Assembly: GCA_014549065.1 (NCBI GenBank)
Contig: JACDOX010000162.1
Location: 1,515,240 to 1,579,239, forward strand
Direction of reading: 5' to 3'
Length of the DNA stretch: 64,000 bases
DNA from: Cardinalis cardinalis
Taxonomy: Eukaryota; Chordata; Aves; Passeriformes; Cardinalidae
Shown here piece after piece: positions 24,642 through 37,843 of the stretch. Below the pieces are notes generated by a model. It saw only the letters and a program-made list of their open reading frames with translations. It was not told the origin of the DNA and did no database searches. The position numbers and the translations under genes are program-made. Position 1 is the first letter of the stretch. Each line of letters opens with the position of its first letter.

Positions 24642-27600
24642 CAAACTTGATATCCACTCTGTTGAGGTCAAGGTGTTAAATGGCTAAGCTGAAATTCTGA
24701 TACTTAGTACAAACCATAGGCATGTTAACACCTGACTAAATCTGGGAAATTATATCCCCTGTACTACAAAACAAAACAAAGCCAACAAAATAAAAAAAAT
24801 TACACTTTCCACTGGTGGAAGTAAATATTGAGAAGTAACTAACAACTGAGGAGACCACATATTTTAGTAATTTTGCTCACCTATGGAATGGANTGAGTAT
24901 GAGTTGAGTAAGAACTGTCAGGATTTCCACTTCTCCTATAAATTAAACCAGGGTGATCTGAAGGGAAGGAAACAAATACATCCAGGAAAGGTTTCTCCCT
25001 TTCACACACAACACAAGCAGCATTGATCCTAGACAGTGAGGAATTTCTAGGAGACAAAATTCCCAGTTAATGGACTGAGGGAGAACTTGGGAAGAACCAC
25101 GACCCCAGTTCTGCTGAAAAAAAATGTTAATATTTATGAGAAAAAAAAAATTCTTTTACTTCCCAAACATGTCTTTACAGTCTTGATCTAGAAACACTGA
25201 TAGAGACAGAGATTACTCAGAACATATCCATTTCTACTTATAATTATATCAAAAAGGTTATACATTTCAGTATACATTATCTGTAGAGCTTATTTCATTG
25301 TTAGGAATATTACTCTAACATGTAGATGACAGAAACTGAATTATTAGTGATATTCATCACTAATTATCATNAACTATTTTGCACCAAAGGTAAATTTATC
25401 TGGTTTTAAGGTAGATCAAACAATATTTTGATTAAGTCTACATTTATAGAATCCAGCCTGAAACCTCAAATTTTTTCCCAAAACACAACTATGTTAATTA
25501 AAATCTCAAACTAATCAGCATAGAAGTTACACATACTCTTAGTCAGAGAAAAATATCATGAGTAGAATTTGGGGGAGACTAATTCCCCCAAGCACACCAG
25601 AAAATTNGTAAGCATCTTTATCTTCATGTCCAATAAATCTTTTCCTGTCTTACTGAAGAATAATCACTCTTGTGTGATGGAAATATATTTTAAATAGCTT
25701 TTTTTTTTTAGAAGTAATCTAGCACTTGAACTTTCCAATTAATTCCCGCGAGCCACGAAAATGCCTGATGCAACACCGCAAATTTAAAATCATCTGTGGT
25801 CACTGAAGCTGACCAAGCCACCATGTGTGCACACAATCTCCACCAGCAGTTAAAGACCAAGCTGCAGAACAGGTGATGCCACCATGTGGGGCCTTGACTG
25901 CTAAATGAGGTCAACTGACAGGCACTGCTCTGAAGGAGGGGGACAACATGGAAAGAAGAGCCAAGGTTGCAGAGGAAGCTTTGGGAGGCTGAGCAGCAGC
26001 CTCACAGGCAAGCTCCTATTGTGCTCAGAAACAGAAAGAATTTGACATCTGACCTCTCCTAGGAGAAAAACCCAAGCAGCATCTCCAGAGTNGGCAGTGA
26101 AGCATGGAAGTGCACTGTCCACACAACAAAGAGCAGATAAACCAAGACTCAGNGGATAAACAGATAAACAGGGGCTTCCTGGGTGTCTCTGGGAAACCCC
26201 TGAAGATCCATGCTTTGAGAAACAGTGCTCAGGTATCTTGTGAAAAGTTCTGAAACATCACTGTGACTGCTCNAAAACCCTCCAAATTCACAGCTCTTCA
26301 TAGAGTTTTGTGACTCACTTCTCCATAAGCCTGATTCTTGTATCAAGCAACATTAATGCTCTCTTCTTGTTTATCCAGGCAGGTGGCATTTTCTATTGTG
26401 CCCACCTGTGGCAAAACAGGCCATTTATCTTTCAAAAGAGCAGTTAATGAACATTCTCCCCCATTAGTATGGCTGTTAAAAGCCTCAGTCCAGAAGCAGA
26501 GGTGGAAGAACTGATCACAGCCCTTCCCACTGCAGGGAATGAATCTCCATGACATNAGAATTAATCCAGAATGACTTTCTGCTCCAGAGGCACCCAGTGA
26601 AATGGGCAGCTTTGTTACCAAGAACTCCCCAATCAGACACTCCTCATTCAACAGACCTGTGCAGTAGGGAATGCTTTGCTTGTGTGGAACACTTAGCACC
26701 ACATTGCTCCAGGTTTCCTTCAAAGCAATTTATGTCCCATTTTGGGCTTCATCCATTGTGTGCAGGCTGAGCACCTTTAGCTCCCTCTGAAAAACAGCTT
26801 GGGTACCTGAACTCTAAAAACAAACAATACCTGAGCCTCTGGAAGGNTGCTCAAGCAAATATATTCAGAGAATAAAATAATCTCAGCAGAATTCTGAGTT
26901 GTGTCCTTGTCTGATTTTGGACCAGCAACGAATGCACAATCAAAGCCCATTCTCCAGGGCTTTGAAAACACAGTCTTCAAAAGGGGATGGATTTGAAATC
27001 ACTGGTTTTCCTGCACCAATACCTTCACTAGNGGCTTCTGTCAATTATATAACTCAGGGGCAGGTGAAGGGAAAAGACCTGACTGATCTGAGACCACTAA
27101 NGATGAATGTTGTCAGATGGATATTTTGTAAAAAATTTCTCCTCCTNGCACTGTAATTCTCAGGAGCAGCCCGAGGAGAGGTAAGCAGGTTTTTTTTTCC
27201 TTTTTTTTCAAGTTGGCAGCGGAGCCTACTCAAGGTCAGTTGCTTGGTGACAAGTTTCTCTGGCTACAAAATAAATATTCCACATCTGAAATATTTGAGA
27301 AAACACTTTTTTTCCTAACTACATTNCATAGTACTTGGGCCATGGGGTTTCCCAGAATAGTCTAAAATGTTANCAGGGTTACACAAAGGACTACTTCCAA
27401 TTAGATTATCGCTCTAAGACAGATACAGACACAGCACTGCTCACATATTCTTTAAATAGTATGTTAAACCTGCTCCAGGGTCTGCAGCTCATGTGAAGTA
27501 GTTTAACTGCCTAGGAACAAATTAGCTGGCTGGATCCTGTGCCCTTTTAAATGTAGGCGTGGTGGGAGACATTTTGCAGGGAATGAAAAACTGGAAGTGG

Positions 27601-29143
27601 CTGTGTTCAGTCTGAGGCGCTCGCCAAGGAAAGCACATCTAAGGAAAGGGACAAGGGAGCAAGACACAAAATCAGGCATCACACCACCAGGGATGCTCCT
27701 GGGAGTGCCTGCTCTGGGATCAGCACAGACAGTGTGGGAGTCATGTGTCTGCAGGCAGCTCCCAGTTCTACCTGCCATGCTCCTCTCCATCCTTCCAATA
27801 GAGCACTGCTCTGTCCAGGACACAGAGAGTTTAAGCCAGTTCTTCCAACCCTCTCAAAACACTTGTCCCAGTGATCTATTCTAAGTACCATCATGGACAG
27901 ATTCTTATTTTTCAAATGCAAAGAGAAATACTGTGTCCTGGACCAGTAGGGAAGAACCCTGCAGAATCAGCTAACTCTGCACCTTTTTCCCATCATAATG
28001 ACAGGAGATGTCTTCAAAGAGACTAAGAATAGGATAAGCATTTAGTGATGCTTCTTTAATACCCTTTTCAGCTCCCAGCACTCTGTAGCATAAGAATTTC
28101 CTGCACTTAACAGCCCTTGATGAAGCTTTCTTCCATGAATTTGTCTTCATACAGTGACTAGGAAGGAGAAACAACTAATTCTAGATTTTATGATTTGGTA
28201 ATAATTCCCAGAAAAAAGCACCAATTATATGGAGTTTTTAAAAATCCTATGGCAAAGAAAAAGGTATTCCTGAAAGAGCAAAATAGGGACTCTCCACCTC
28301 ATAAGTATCAGTTAGAAACTTGGATGAAGAGTTTTAAGGCTGCCAATTCTCAAAGGGGAGGCAGTCAGGAAATGGGTTTAAATGCACACCCTATAGACAT
28401 AGGTTCAGGTATTCCTTTAAATACAGGATCCAGTTTCAAACTCACCTGAGCCTTTCAAAGAAAAAAATTTATGTACCACTCATATGCAGTCTGGGGACCT
28501 AAGGTCAACACGCAAAATTAAAAGTCTCCCACTTTTAATTCTAAATATTTCATTCTAAATATTTTTTAAACTTCTTCATACACCCAGAGCACTCACATCT
28601 CAGAGCTGGAAGCTCCACATCTGTGGGATAGTCAACTGTGAAAAGGGTCAAGACACTAATTACACATATCTGGGCACTCATTAGCACCTTAGAGAGAAGG
28701 AAGTATTGGTTTCTTCTAATTCATATGGGGAGGTAAAGGTACTTTTCCTCCATTTTGTTCTATTCATTTGCCAAGGAGATTATTTTTCCCAGATGTTCTT
28801 GTCCCATTTGCTGGACAGGATGGACAGTGGTTGCTTTATAAATTCTCATGTNTTCCTCATTATCAGCACTTTGTCCACATTGTAGGAATTATTAATTTCC
28901 TCCTAATTTTCCTCCATAATGTGCATATTTTGCAGATGTTAACAGTTTTGCATACATCCACATTATCTCATTTTGCAATAAAAAAAACAAACTACAGAAG
29001 AATTCCTCCTTTTAAATCTACTTATTTTAGACATCTTACTTCAGATTCTCAGAATTTGATTTGTCAGTGTACNTGCTAGTTTGTTAAACTGGTACTAATT
29101 TATTTGTTAAACTGACAACCTGGAGTTTATGGTGATTGGCAAA

Positions 29144-29174
29144 GGCAAATAGCAAATTGGCAAATAAGCAAATT
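29144..29174. repeat. Short tandem repeat, about 2 x 15-16 bp
   Basis: GGCAAATAGCAAATT is followed directly by GGCAAATAAGCAAATT, one base longer. A minor slippage-type duplication. Confidence 0.8.
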
Positions 29175-29733
29175 AGGCCCAGGGCCTTCAGGTAAACAGC
29201 CACAAAGCAAAGAATAAGTATCTCTAAGTGTTTTCACTTAGAACTCAATGACTGACAGAGAATTAATTTCCTCATCACTGCGCTCAAAACTTGAGTCTTC
29301 CTAGAGCTCTGCATTTCTAGACTATCACTCTGTTTCTGGGATATTCAAAGCATTGCTCCTGCAAGCTTCAGTCCCAGAGCACTTTGTCCCATGCAACAAA
29401 TCAGCAAAAGAAGCTGTCATGATACTCAGGGAACAGAGCAAAAATTGCATATAAATACTTAATTCTATTACTTTCTTAATGTCAGTGCTCAACTTTGTCA
29501 CATCCTGTTAATACAGCCCAGTAGATGCTCAGCATAAAATGCTCCACCAGCAAAATCAGAAATTTGCTGACAGCCAAAAAAAAGGATGTTACATAGGTTC
29601 CAGGATTTATACCAATATTCTAAAGGGATAGTGATCCAGCAAATGTTTTATCCAGTTCTTATCCCTCTGACAGTTCCCTGGACTCTTNATTCCAAATTCA
29701 AAGCAGTTTGCTAAATGAGTCTTAGCCTCCCNA

Positions 29734-29790
29734 GTCATAGACTCATAGAATGTTGTAGGTCATATATTTCCAACTCCACTTTTGTCCTGT
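29734..29790 (-). repeat. Possible CR1 3'-end scrap
   Basis: GTCATAGACTCATAGAATG followed by TTGTAGGTCATATATTTCCA resembles the reverse complement of a CR1 terminus (ATCATAGAATGGTTTGGGTTGG). Only the terminal 20 bases match well; the rest is weak. Confidence 0.4.
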
Positions 29791-30779
29791 CTGCTGATTG
29801 TCCAAACCATCCTAATTTCATCAGTGTCTCCACTCTCACTCCTGGAGCAAATTCTCTCTCCGACATGGTGCAATCCAGCTTGCCTTTCATTAACTATGCA
29901 TGGCCCACTTACCCTCTTTAGCTAAAACCTCACCACAATTTNTTTTATTTCCATGCCAGTTTCCTTAACTTCATTTCCTCACATCATATCTGATCTTGTA
30001 CCCCTTGAATCTGTAGTAGGTAGCTACATAATTTTCTTGATGTGATCAAGAGTTATATATCCCTGACAGGGCTGAGTAAAAATTATCTCCCAGAGTGGAA
30101 CAACTGTATCTTTTCAGAAAAAAAAAATTTCCAGTATTTTTTAGCATGGGAAAAACAATGTATTTTTTTCTCGTCTTGTTCTTGGAAGACATTAAACTGT
30201 TCTGGCTGAAACCTTCTGAAGAGAATTCAGACAGAGGCAGACACCAAATGAAACATGGAAANATTTAGTTTGAAAAGCTACTTTGACAAAGTTGTGAACA
30301 GCTGAAAATAGCCCTTAAGGGCTGGAAGTGCCTGGCAGCCTTAGCAGTAGATGCTGTTACAAGCCCTGCCTGCAGTGAAAGGGCCACCCTACCAGGTCAC
30401 CCGCTTTGGTGACAATCAAGCATAACCCAACTACTTTTCTGGAGTAACTCCGTGTCCCTGCCAACCAACCAAGACAGGACGTCTACCATTTAATTTTCCA
30501 ACAATTTGGTGCTTCCATGAATCCTGGCAGGGAGACCCTCAGAACACCTCTCCACTCTCCAGAGCTGTGACACAGAACACGAGCACGCGTTGCCACATCT
30601 CCCCCAAGCCCCAGTTTCTGAGGTGGCAGTTCATGGCAAACAGCTGGTGCCTGGGCCCCCAGCTGTCCAGATTCCCTCTGCCAGAGTCAGTCCTAGCCCT
30701 ACTTGTGTCTTCAGCTTCCCCTCCCCAAATTTGGCTGTAATGGACCTACCTAAAGTAATTAGGCCACCTGTTGCATCGC

Positions 30780-31080
30780 CAGATCCNTTTAAGGGAGTTC
30801 TTCGGCGCTCCGGTTTACACGGTTTGACAGGAATTGTTTAAGTGGGTACCAGTGTAATGGCACTGCAAAGTGAAATCGTGGCATTATTTTAATCAATAAA
30901 TATAATTACATGCTCAGATGACTGTCAGTTGCTGTAATTAGTTCTCCATACCATAATGCAGTCCGTAAAATGCCAACTTTTTGCACGTTACATGATGTGG
31001 TATGGGAATTGCGTTTGCAGATGATTGGGGTATTTACAAACAACTGAGTTTTTACAGCTCAGAAAGATGTTTTATCTCTG
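30780..31080. promoter_or_regulatory. Best conserved non-coding element candidate
   Basis: About 300 bp of complex, non-repetitive sequence with unusually dense motif content. TALE-type sites lie at 30825-30830 (TGACAG) and 30922-30927 (CTGTCA), and homeodomain TAATTA cores at 30903-30908 and 30935-30940. The 5' part has CpGs in TTCGGCGCTCCGG. Further words such as CATTATTTTAATCAATAAAT and ATAATGCAGTCCGTAAAATG have the look of deeply conserved enhancers. No open frame of interest crosses it. It could instead be part of a 3' UTR or unremarkable intron. Confidence 0.4.
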
Positions 31081-31279
31081 GTTTACAAAAAAAAAAAATT
31101 TAAAAAAAAGAAGCATCAGTTGTAGAACTTGAAAATGGCTATTTGTTTTGGGAGTAAATTTGGTTTTCTTGGTACCATTGGTACCACAAAGAGGTCACCA
31201 TAAATTAGCACAGTCCTAACACAGACCAATGCTGCATCCATACGTCATACAGTTTTATTTTTGGTTTAGATGTATAAAT

Positions 31280-31372
31280 AGGATCTATTTAATCTATATA
31301 TACATATAGATCTATATACACATACAGATATATATATATACACACAGATATATATATCTATATCCCTCCCTC
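31280..31372. repeat. TA/CA compound microsatellite
   Basis: Alternating TATA, ACACA and AGATATAT motifs, with a loose 12-14-base periodicity (CACATACAGATATATA, CACACAGATATATA). AGATCTATAT near the start and ATATCTATAT near the end make the tract partly self-complementary. Likely variable in length between individuals. Confidence 0.9.
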
Positions 31373-34300
31373 CATCTTAGNGGTTCTTCACAATAATGTC
31401 TTCAGACAAAGAGTTGGGGTTTCTTCTCAGTAGGTTACATGGTAATTTTGGCCACTGCTTAGCATGTAAATTATATAAATTAATATAAACATACTAAATA
31501 TATTTATATACAGTAGGTTTTAATCAATATATAAAAAATACAAATAATTTTACCTTAGCAAGGATTTTAATATCACAGTATTTCACTTTTATTTTTCTCT
31601 TTCTTTACACATACCTTTGTTTCATGTCTTGAAAGGGCACTCCACCCTGTAATCTTCATTCTCTGTCTTCTTCTTCACTTTGTCCACTGCTCAAAACTGA
31701 CATTAAGCACTTGTTTATTTTTAAATGCAAAAAAAAAATCAACAGGGTACAAATATCTTTTAAATATCTAAATGTCAGCACACTGCTCCATAGAAAAAAG
31801 CAGGAAATACCAGTGGATACTTTCACATCATATACCACACTTAAAGGGCTTAGATTCTTCTTATCTCCATGAAAAGAGCGAGGAAAAAGACCTATGGAGG
31901 TAAAGANGAAGATCTCAATCTCGTTTATATTTTGCACTCCTGAAAGTGTGACAGTCCTAATTTTGTAATGCAGGATAAAGAGGATGGCTTCCCACATCCT
32001 GCAGGATGGGATAACAACAATATGAATGCAACGAGAAATTAACCAAGTTGCTACTAAAACTGCTTTGAATGCATAAGGAGTTTAATAGGCAACAAGATCT
32101 AAATTAACTCTTCAGTCAAAATTTTTATGATTATTAAATTAATTAAATGTGCCTCAAAACATGGATGTTCTAATAAACTGCTTGGGGTTGCAGCCAGTTT
32201 TACCANTGTAGGACACAGAGCAATATTATGCCAAATAATATTTGGCCAGACNACTCTTGTAATCAGAGTGCAACTCACGTGACTAAAATAAGGTCCAAAT
32301 CAAATGTTTTAGGTACAGAAATACCAACGGATCCAGTCCATAGGGTATGGTCCATAACAAGACCACAAGCTCTGATTTACAGGGAAAACTTGAAATGCTG
32401 CCTTGCAGGGATAAAAAAAATGAAAGTTGTGAATTCCACACTGGTGTCAGTTCCAATATCCCCAATNAATCACCTGTATGGCTTTGCATTACATTCACAC
32501 TTTTAAACAATTAATACAAACAGTACACTGTCAAATGCAATTTCCATAGGACTGACATAAAGAATGAGAAGATTTATTTCTTAAAGGCACTATCAATTTC
32601 CACACAAGCTTTGTTTTGCACACATCAGCTCAGAATAGTGATGATTAACTGAAAGAAGAAAAATGGATCACTGTCACTATTTTTCCAGTTACTCGTTATA
32701 AAAGGTATGCCAGCACATCAAGTAGACAACATTTCACTTTCCTTTTGTGGTTTGCTGGTGTTGGAGAAACAAAAAATGGACAGAACTATCATTAAAATTA
32801 ACAATCAGAGAAACAGACAAGGGGTTAGTTACATCTACATATAATTTATTGTTATCTGGCAGGATTTCAAGCCCATGACATGCACCTTCAAGCATTANAG
32901 GCTGTTTTGTAGATTGGTCATCCACCATAAATAAAATCTGATGCTGAAATCAATTGACCTGACATTTACCCTGCTTCACTGCCTAAGCACATACCAGCTC
33001 TCATGGCTGATTTTTAGGAGGCTCTAAAAGACAAAATTACAAGGGCTGANGAGCAGTTACTAATGACAAGCCTGTGGAAGTGTGTGACTCATGAATGGGC
33101 CAGAAACTCTGTATGGGAACACTGTAGGCTTTTACCTAGCTGAACTCTGATATCATCATGTGAGTTACCGAGAGATACAAAAANTAAGTATATGAAGTGG
33201 TAACCTTCCCTTTCACATGAGATAGAAAATGATGAAACTAAAAAAAAGGATTAATAAAAAATAATTTGTTAAAGAGTGACTAGGGCCAAGGATAGTGCAT
33301 TTCTTGGGCAAGGTAATACAATTTTCCTTTCTTTACTGTAGAAAAATTCAGTTCTTAAAAGACAGTATTACACTGAGTTGCAGTAAGATTGAGGTTGTTT
33401 GGCTTAATACAACACCTATTTTAAAGAAGACAGTTCATTTGAAAAAATTTCTTCCTTTTGCCAGGTAAGTTAAACCAAGAAATCCCAAGTCACTATGTCC
33501 TTGGGCAAATAGTCAAATCCTCCAGTGTCCTAGTAGGGTGCTTGTTTCAGGCTAGGCATGAAGGTCACTTGCAGGGCTTTGGTATCAAAACTCACTCGTG
33601 TTGTCACCCCATCCGTTGCTGGTGCTGAAGCACGGCCAGAGTCCATCAGANAATCCCTGAGACACAAATCTGTCTTCCATGGAACAGATTATTCCAGTGG
33701 TATCCACCTTGTACTGGTACTCATATACATCACTTGCTAAGAAATGTGAATATTTGGCAAGTTATGGTCAGCTCAAATCCTTCAGTCAGTTTCAGATCTG
33801 ACTGGCTAGGAAGAGCCATGAGGAATTTAGTAACAAACCAACCAGCCAGGTAAAAATCTGCTCCTGCCAGCCCACAGCATGGCATGTGAACACCAAGCAC
33901 TCTTGGACTGCCCAGCAAGAGGGTTCCTTCCAGCTTGTCCACATCATTTCATTGGCAGAAGTCCACAAGTCTGTTCCCAACAGCAAATTCATGCCCAAGT
34001 TGGATAGGAAGTCATTTGACTCAATCAGTTGCCATTCCTTCCCCTCTGTCAGCATAGGGCTTTCTGAAGGATCTTCACTCAGCTGCAGTCTCAGCAGGTC
34101 ATTTCTCTCTCATCAGATCCCAAGGTAAAAGCTGCTCTAGCTCCATTTACCTTACCCAGCTCTCCCCATTGTCAATTCAAACCTGAACGAGCCTTTTGAA
34201 GTCTCTTAGTCCTCTTTTTTTGTGCCAGGAAACCTTTGGGACAGTTTATAATCTATATAAGCACTAAGACAGGACCACAAAATGAANCGTATTAATATAA

Positions 34301-34647
34301 TTACAACCAGTAAAGCCATCAAAAGGACTGATTCCATATTAAGGCTAGAATAAAGAGGTAATGTGAAAAAAAATACTCTGGGAGATCTAATTATATAATG
34401 CAGTATTCAGTTCTGCACAGCCAGCCCAGCAATTCCTCTAACATTCCAATCAAAGTGATCTCACTAGCATGTGAGAGAAGAGTCCAGCTGACAGATTTGG
34501 GACATGTAACGTACTATTTAGTCAAGAGGCCCCATGTGCTATTCATAAAGAATTAACAAACTCTTATATTGACAATGACAGTATTGTCAGAAGACCTTTG
34601 GAAGAGGGAAAAAAACCTCCATAAACTCCGTCTCTGTGAAGTTGGAC

Positions 34648-34662
34648 TTTTTTTTTTTTTTT
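34648..34662. repeat. T homopolymer, 15 bases
   Basis: A run of 15 T. Simple repeat; length is uncertain in assemblies. Confidence 0.85.
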
Positions 34663-34920
34663 GGCCCCTCTTTTCCAATGCTGATGTAATCTCCAAACAT
34701 CTCCAGCAGCAGCTGCTCAGCGAAACCAGGCACCTTCTCCCTAGTCCCTTTCAGCAGCACACGCAGCACTTTCCAGCTCCCTCAAGACAATCAGGGCCTT
34801 TCTTTCACCAATTAGCTATCACTTCAAGAGTCCTGCGCTGTCCAACGAGCTCTTAAGAATGGTCTTTGCAGGAAACAACACTGGAGGAGCTTTTTTTTTT
34901 TCCCCCTAGACAAATGAAAA

Positions 34921-34948
34921 GGGGAAGAAAGGGAGGGGGAAGAGGGGG
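34921..34948 (+). other. G-quadruplex motif
   Basis: Four G tracts (GGGG, GGG, GGGGG, GGGGG) separated by loops of 6, 1 and 4 bases fit the canonical intramolecular G-quadruplex pattern on the + strand. It follows a T run and C run. No promoter is evident next to it. Confidence 0.7.
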
Positions 34949-35062
34949 ACACAAAAAAGCACAAGAAAACAAATCAGAACACAGAAGCTGTCCAAAATGC
35001 ATCGCTCATTTAGTACATGGACAAATGCAGAAATGTCCTCAACAGCCAAGGCTGGAGCAAAG

Positions 35063-35078
35063 CACACACACACACACA
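35063..35078. repeat. (CA)n dinucleotide repeat
   Basis: About eight CA units followed by A-rich sequence. Short microsatellite. Confidence 0.88.
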
Positions 35079-36899
35079 AACNCAAAAAAATGCTCCTACT
35101 TTCTTTAGGAGATAGTTTGTTTAGTCGAATATGTTAAAAAGGTTTCATAGAAAGAAGTGCTCTTTTTACACTAAGTCTGAGCCGTGCTAACTGAAAGGGA
35201 ATGAAACTCCTGTAAGATTATGCTCTGTTTCCTTATTTGGCTCTCCAAATGTAAAGCAGCATTATTTGAAGTAGACACTATAGGAAAGAACTCGGTTTAG
35301 CTCACTTTAAATNTAGATGGATTGATGAAATGAGTAATTACTGGAACTGTTAAGATCTTTTCAGACTTACTAACTAGCAAGTTCCTTTCTGCAGAAATAG
35401 CACTTTCTGTCTGAAAAGAAATTAAAGCCTGATTCAGAGACATAAGGTTTTGGGTACATTCTTTTTCCCTTAAATTCAGGGTACAGTAATACCTTGAGAT
35501 TACAGGATACAGTAATATCCTTGGAGATGCCAAGTCCTCATTAGAACTAGCACAAACTCCAAGACCCACTTCAGAAGAAAACAAGGAACTTTTATTGATG
35601 TTTAAGCAATTCCTTGCCTGGGCCTGGACATGTGGAGTTATGAAGGCAAAACTGGGAAGGATCAGCAGTAAGTGAAATGACTTGGATATGGTTCAAGCAA
35701 NAGCCCTGTGTCAGAGCTGCTTCCTTGATTTTTAAAAATTCTGCATTAAATCAAATGTCATACCAAAATGTCAGATACTGACTGTCAGTATCCTCTCAAA
35801 GTATCACTTTCTGGTCAAATTTGTCCTTGACTGGGGTAACCTCATGAAAATCAACATGTTGCCTACTACACAGCCAACAGAACCATACTTACACTGCAAT
35901 TTAAAAAATTAGATAAAATACTCTGTTCCCTTTTATTGAACGTGTATCAGGAGCAAAGCCCTGGGCTTTGCAAACAGTTAAATGGTAGAGCAGAGCAAAT
36001 ANTTTCAGGGGTTTGTTCACACTAACGGGTGTTCTCAACTACCACATGGATTCCTTAATGGAGGTGGAAAGTGTCACAACTGATCAGATTGCTTAAAAGG
36101 CAAGAAAGTCTGACATATTGCCCTGCATGCATTTATGAAGGAATGGGAATCAACTCAAATTCCTCTGTTCAGTAAGGCTCAACCAAGGGATGAGTACACA
36201 AAATCAGGATTAAGGAGGAATCTTTGAGGAGGCACACCAAACAATGTCTTTTTATACCTACAGATTCCAAAAGCTGCTGAGTTTAAAGGGACTGCTCCTT
36301 TCAACTAGCAAAGACTTTGCTGAAAAAATGCAGCAGGCTGGAGAGAACAAATAAATACACATGTATATATTACTAGGGTCACCTACAGCTACAGGAAAAA
36401 GGATAAAAGGGGCCCAAAAGGTCTACCAGCTTGCCCTAAAGCAAAATCAACTACATCATTCCTGACAGCTGTTTCTCTAACCTGCTCTTTTCTTTTAAGA
36501 GACCTACACCCACACAGATGAGAAGAAAAGAAATCATAATCTCATCTGAAAGGGATTTCAGCAGGAAAAACAGTTTGACAAACTGGTCCATGGCTCTATC
36601 TGCTGCACCACAACCCCTGCAAGACAGGGGCTCCACAGTATGCACTCACTTGGGCAACTGGCTCATTTGATTAATTATTGGTTAGGGTGATGATACCTGA
36701 ATTTTTTTTTAGAGAAGCAGTATCTTTGTACCAGCCCATCTGGATGGCTCCAAGGGAAGTGCATCTTTTGTGACAACCCTCTTCCTCCAGCGTGGTGCAA
36801 CGCAGCTGTCTGTGCCCCAGCAGCCTTGCTGAAAACCACCGATTTCAGCATGAGCTGCAATCCAGCACATCCCATGCCTTGGCCACCAGCTCCAGCTCA

Positions 36900-37310
36900 C
36901 CCTGCTAGCCCCGAGGAGCCTGGTGGCTACTTAAGGGCACAGCCCAGGGATGAACTGGGGGTTCACTGCACTGCCAAGGGAACAGGTGCCTCCTCCTGCC
37001 TGGGCTCACGAGCGGCTCTCGGCTCCGGCGGTCCCTGCGAGGTGTCAGAGCCGGAACAGAGGCGGCACATTCCTGGCGCCTGGCACCGGGATGTGCCCAG
37101 CACAGGCTGACACAAAGCTGGGGCAGCTTCCCTGCCAGCTGCCTGGGCAATGGCAGCTCCCTGGCTCCACATGCCACGGCTGTCAGCTTGGCAGCCCGCT
37201 TTTATTCACACACAGGAATGCTGCCCAAAATGGAAGGACATGCTTTCCTGCTTGGATTCCACTCCTTGGGACAGATTTCCTCCCACGGAAAATTAATGGC
37301 ACGGCATGAG
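36900..37310. promoter_or_regulatory. CpG-enriched patch, possible regulatory element
   Basis: I count about 15 CpGs in 410 bp, concentrated in 37005-37090 (GAGCGGCTCTCGGCTCCGGC and following), against near-absence in neighbouring kilobases. GC content is clearly higher than the surroundings. Open frames of 60-119 codons overlap on both strands, which GC-rich low-stop sequence produces by itself; none has a recognisable domain. It could be an enhancer, an untranslated first exon/promoter or a small GC-rich anomaly. Confidence 0.3.
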
Positions 37311-37720
37311 CAAGGCAAATTTAAATGCCAGATGAAAACTGGTGCGGCTGGATTTTAGAAAATGCAGTTTAACATGGGTAGTTGTTCTTCCCCTCTTTGC
37401 AAAGTATTTTGAGAACAAGTGAGGAGAAGCACTATGTAAAGCCTATACATTGAGCATTATTATTTGGATTTTCCCAAATTTACTTTTTCACACAACAGAT
37501 GTTCCTAATGTCTGGCACCATTTTTAATGATGTGCCTTTTTTGAAGAATGTGTGCTTTATCACCCATAAAAGCATCCTCTCTGTTCAAAGTTTATTTTAT
37601 GAAAATCATTTTTCAACCAGTCATCTCTCTAGGGAACAATGACATGATAGAACAGTATTTCTGATGGGCAATATTTTATTACTAACATGTGTTTTCATCA
37701 CACAACCAATATTATACCCT
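37310..37720. promoter_or_regulatory. Candidate conserved non-coding element
   Basis: Directly beyond the CpG patch lies AT-rich complex sequence with GGCAAATTTAAATGCCAG, GAGCATTATTATTTGG, CCATTTTTAATGATGTGCC and GCTTTATCACCCATAAAAGC. GGCAAATTTAAATGCC is a near-perfect palindrome (one mismatched pair). No repeat family is seen. Conserved-looking by texture, untested. Confidence 0.3.
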
Positions 37721-37843
37721 ATCCTGCTATAAATATTTATTAAAATCCTCTAATCTGTAACTATTTCCAAGACAAATCTAATATTTTGTTTTTAAATTAT
37801 CACATAATTAAATGTCCTGGTAAATGCCTATTGAAGGGTAGTT

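Larger units (their letters stand above)
23798..29733. other. Non-coding single-copy block
   Basis: No gene is supported. A GC-richer stretch at 23.8-24.2 kb has overlapping open frames of about 60-100 codons on both strands with no domain. A 14-base perfect palindrome lies at 24628. Short repeated words occur at 28537-28565 (ATTCTAAATATTT twice, 14 bases apart) and 29144-29174. The rest is AT-rich unique DNA. Confidence 0.72.
29791..36900. other. Non-coding block with the strongest conserved-element candidate
   Basis: No gene is supported. Contents, described separately: a conserved-looking element at 30.78-31.08 kb, a TA/CA microsatellite at 31.28-31.37 kb, a T run at 34.65 kb, a G-quadruplex motif at 34.92 kb and a short CA repeat at 35.06 kb. 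The interval 32-34.6 kb is unique AT-rich DNA with short frames only. Confidence 0.7.

Noticed and set aside
31622..31690. Possible terminal coding exon on the minus strand (about 22 codons ending in a stop, charged Lys/Glu-rich)
   Set aside because: An AG precedes it, but the polypyrimidine tract is weak, the open length is within chance and I know no protein with this end. RNA data could revive it.
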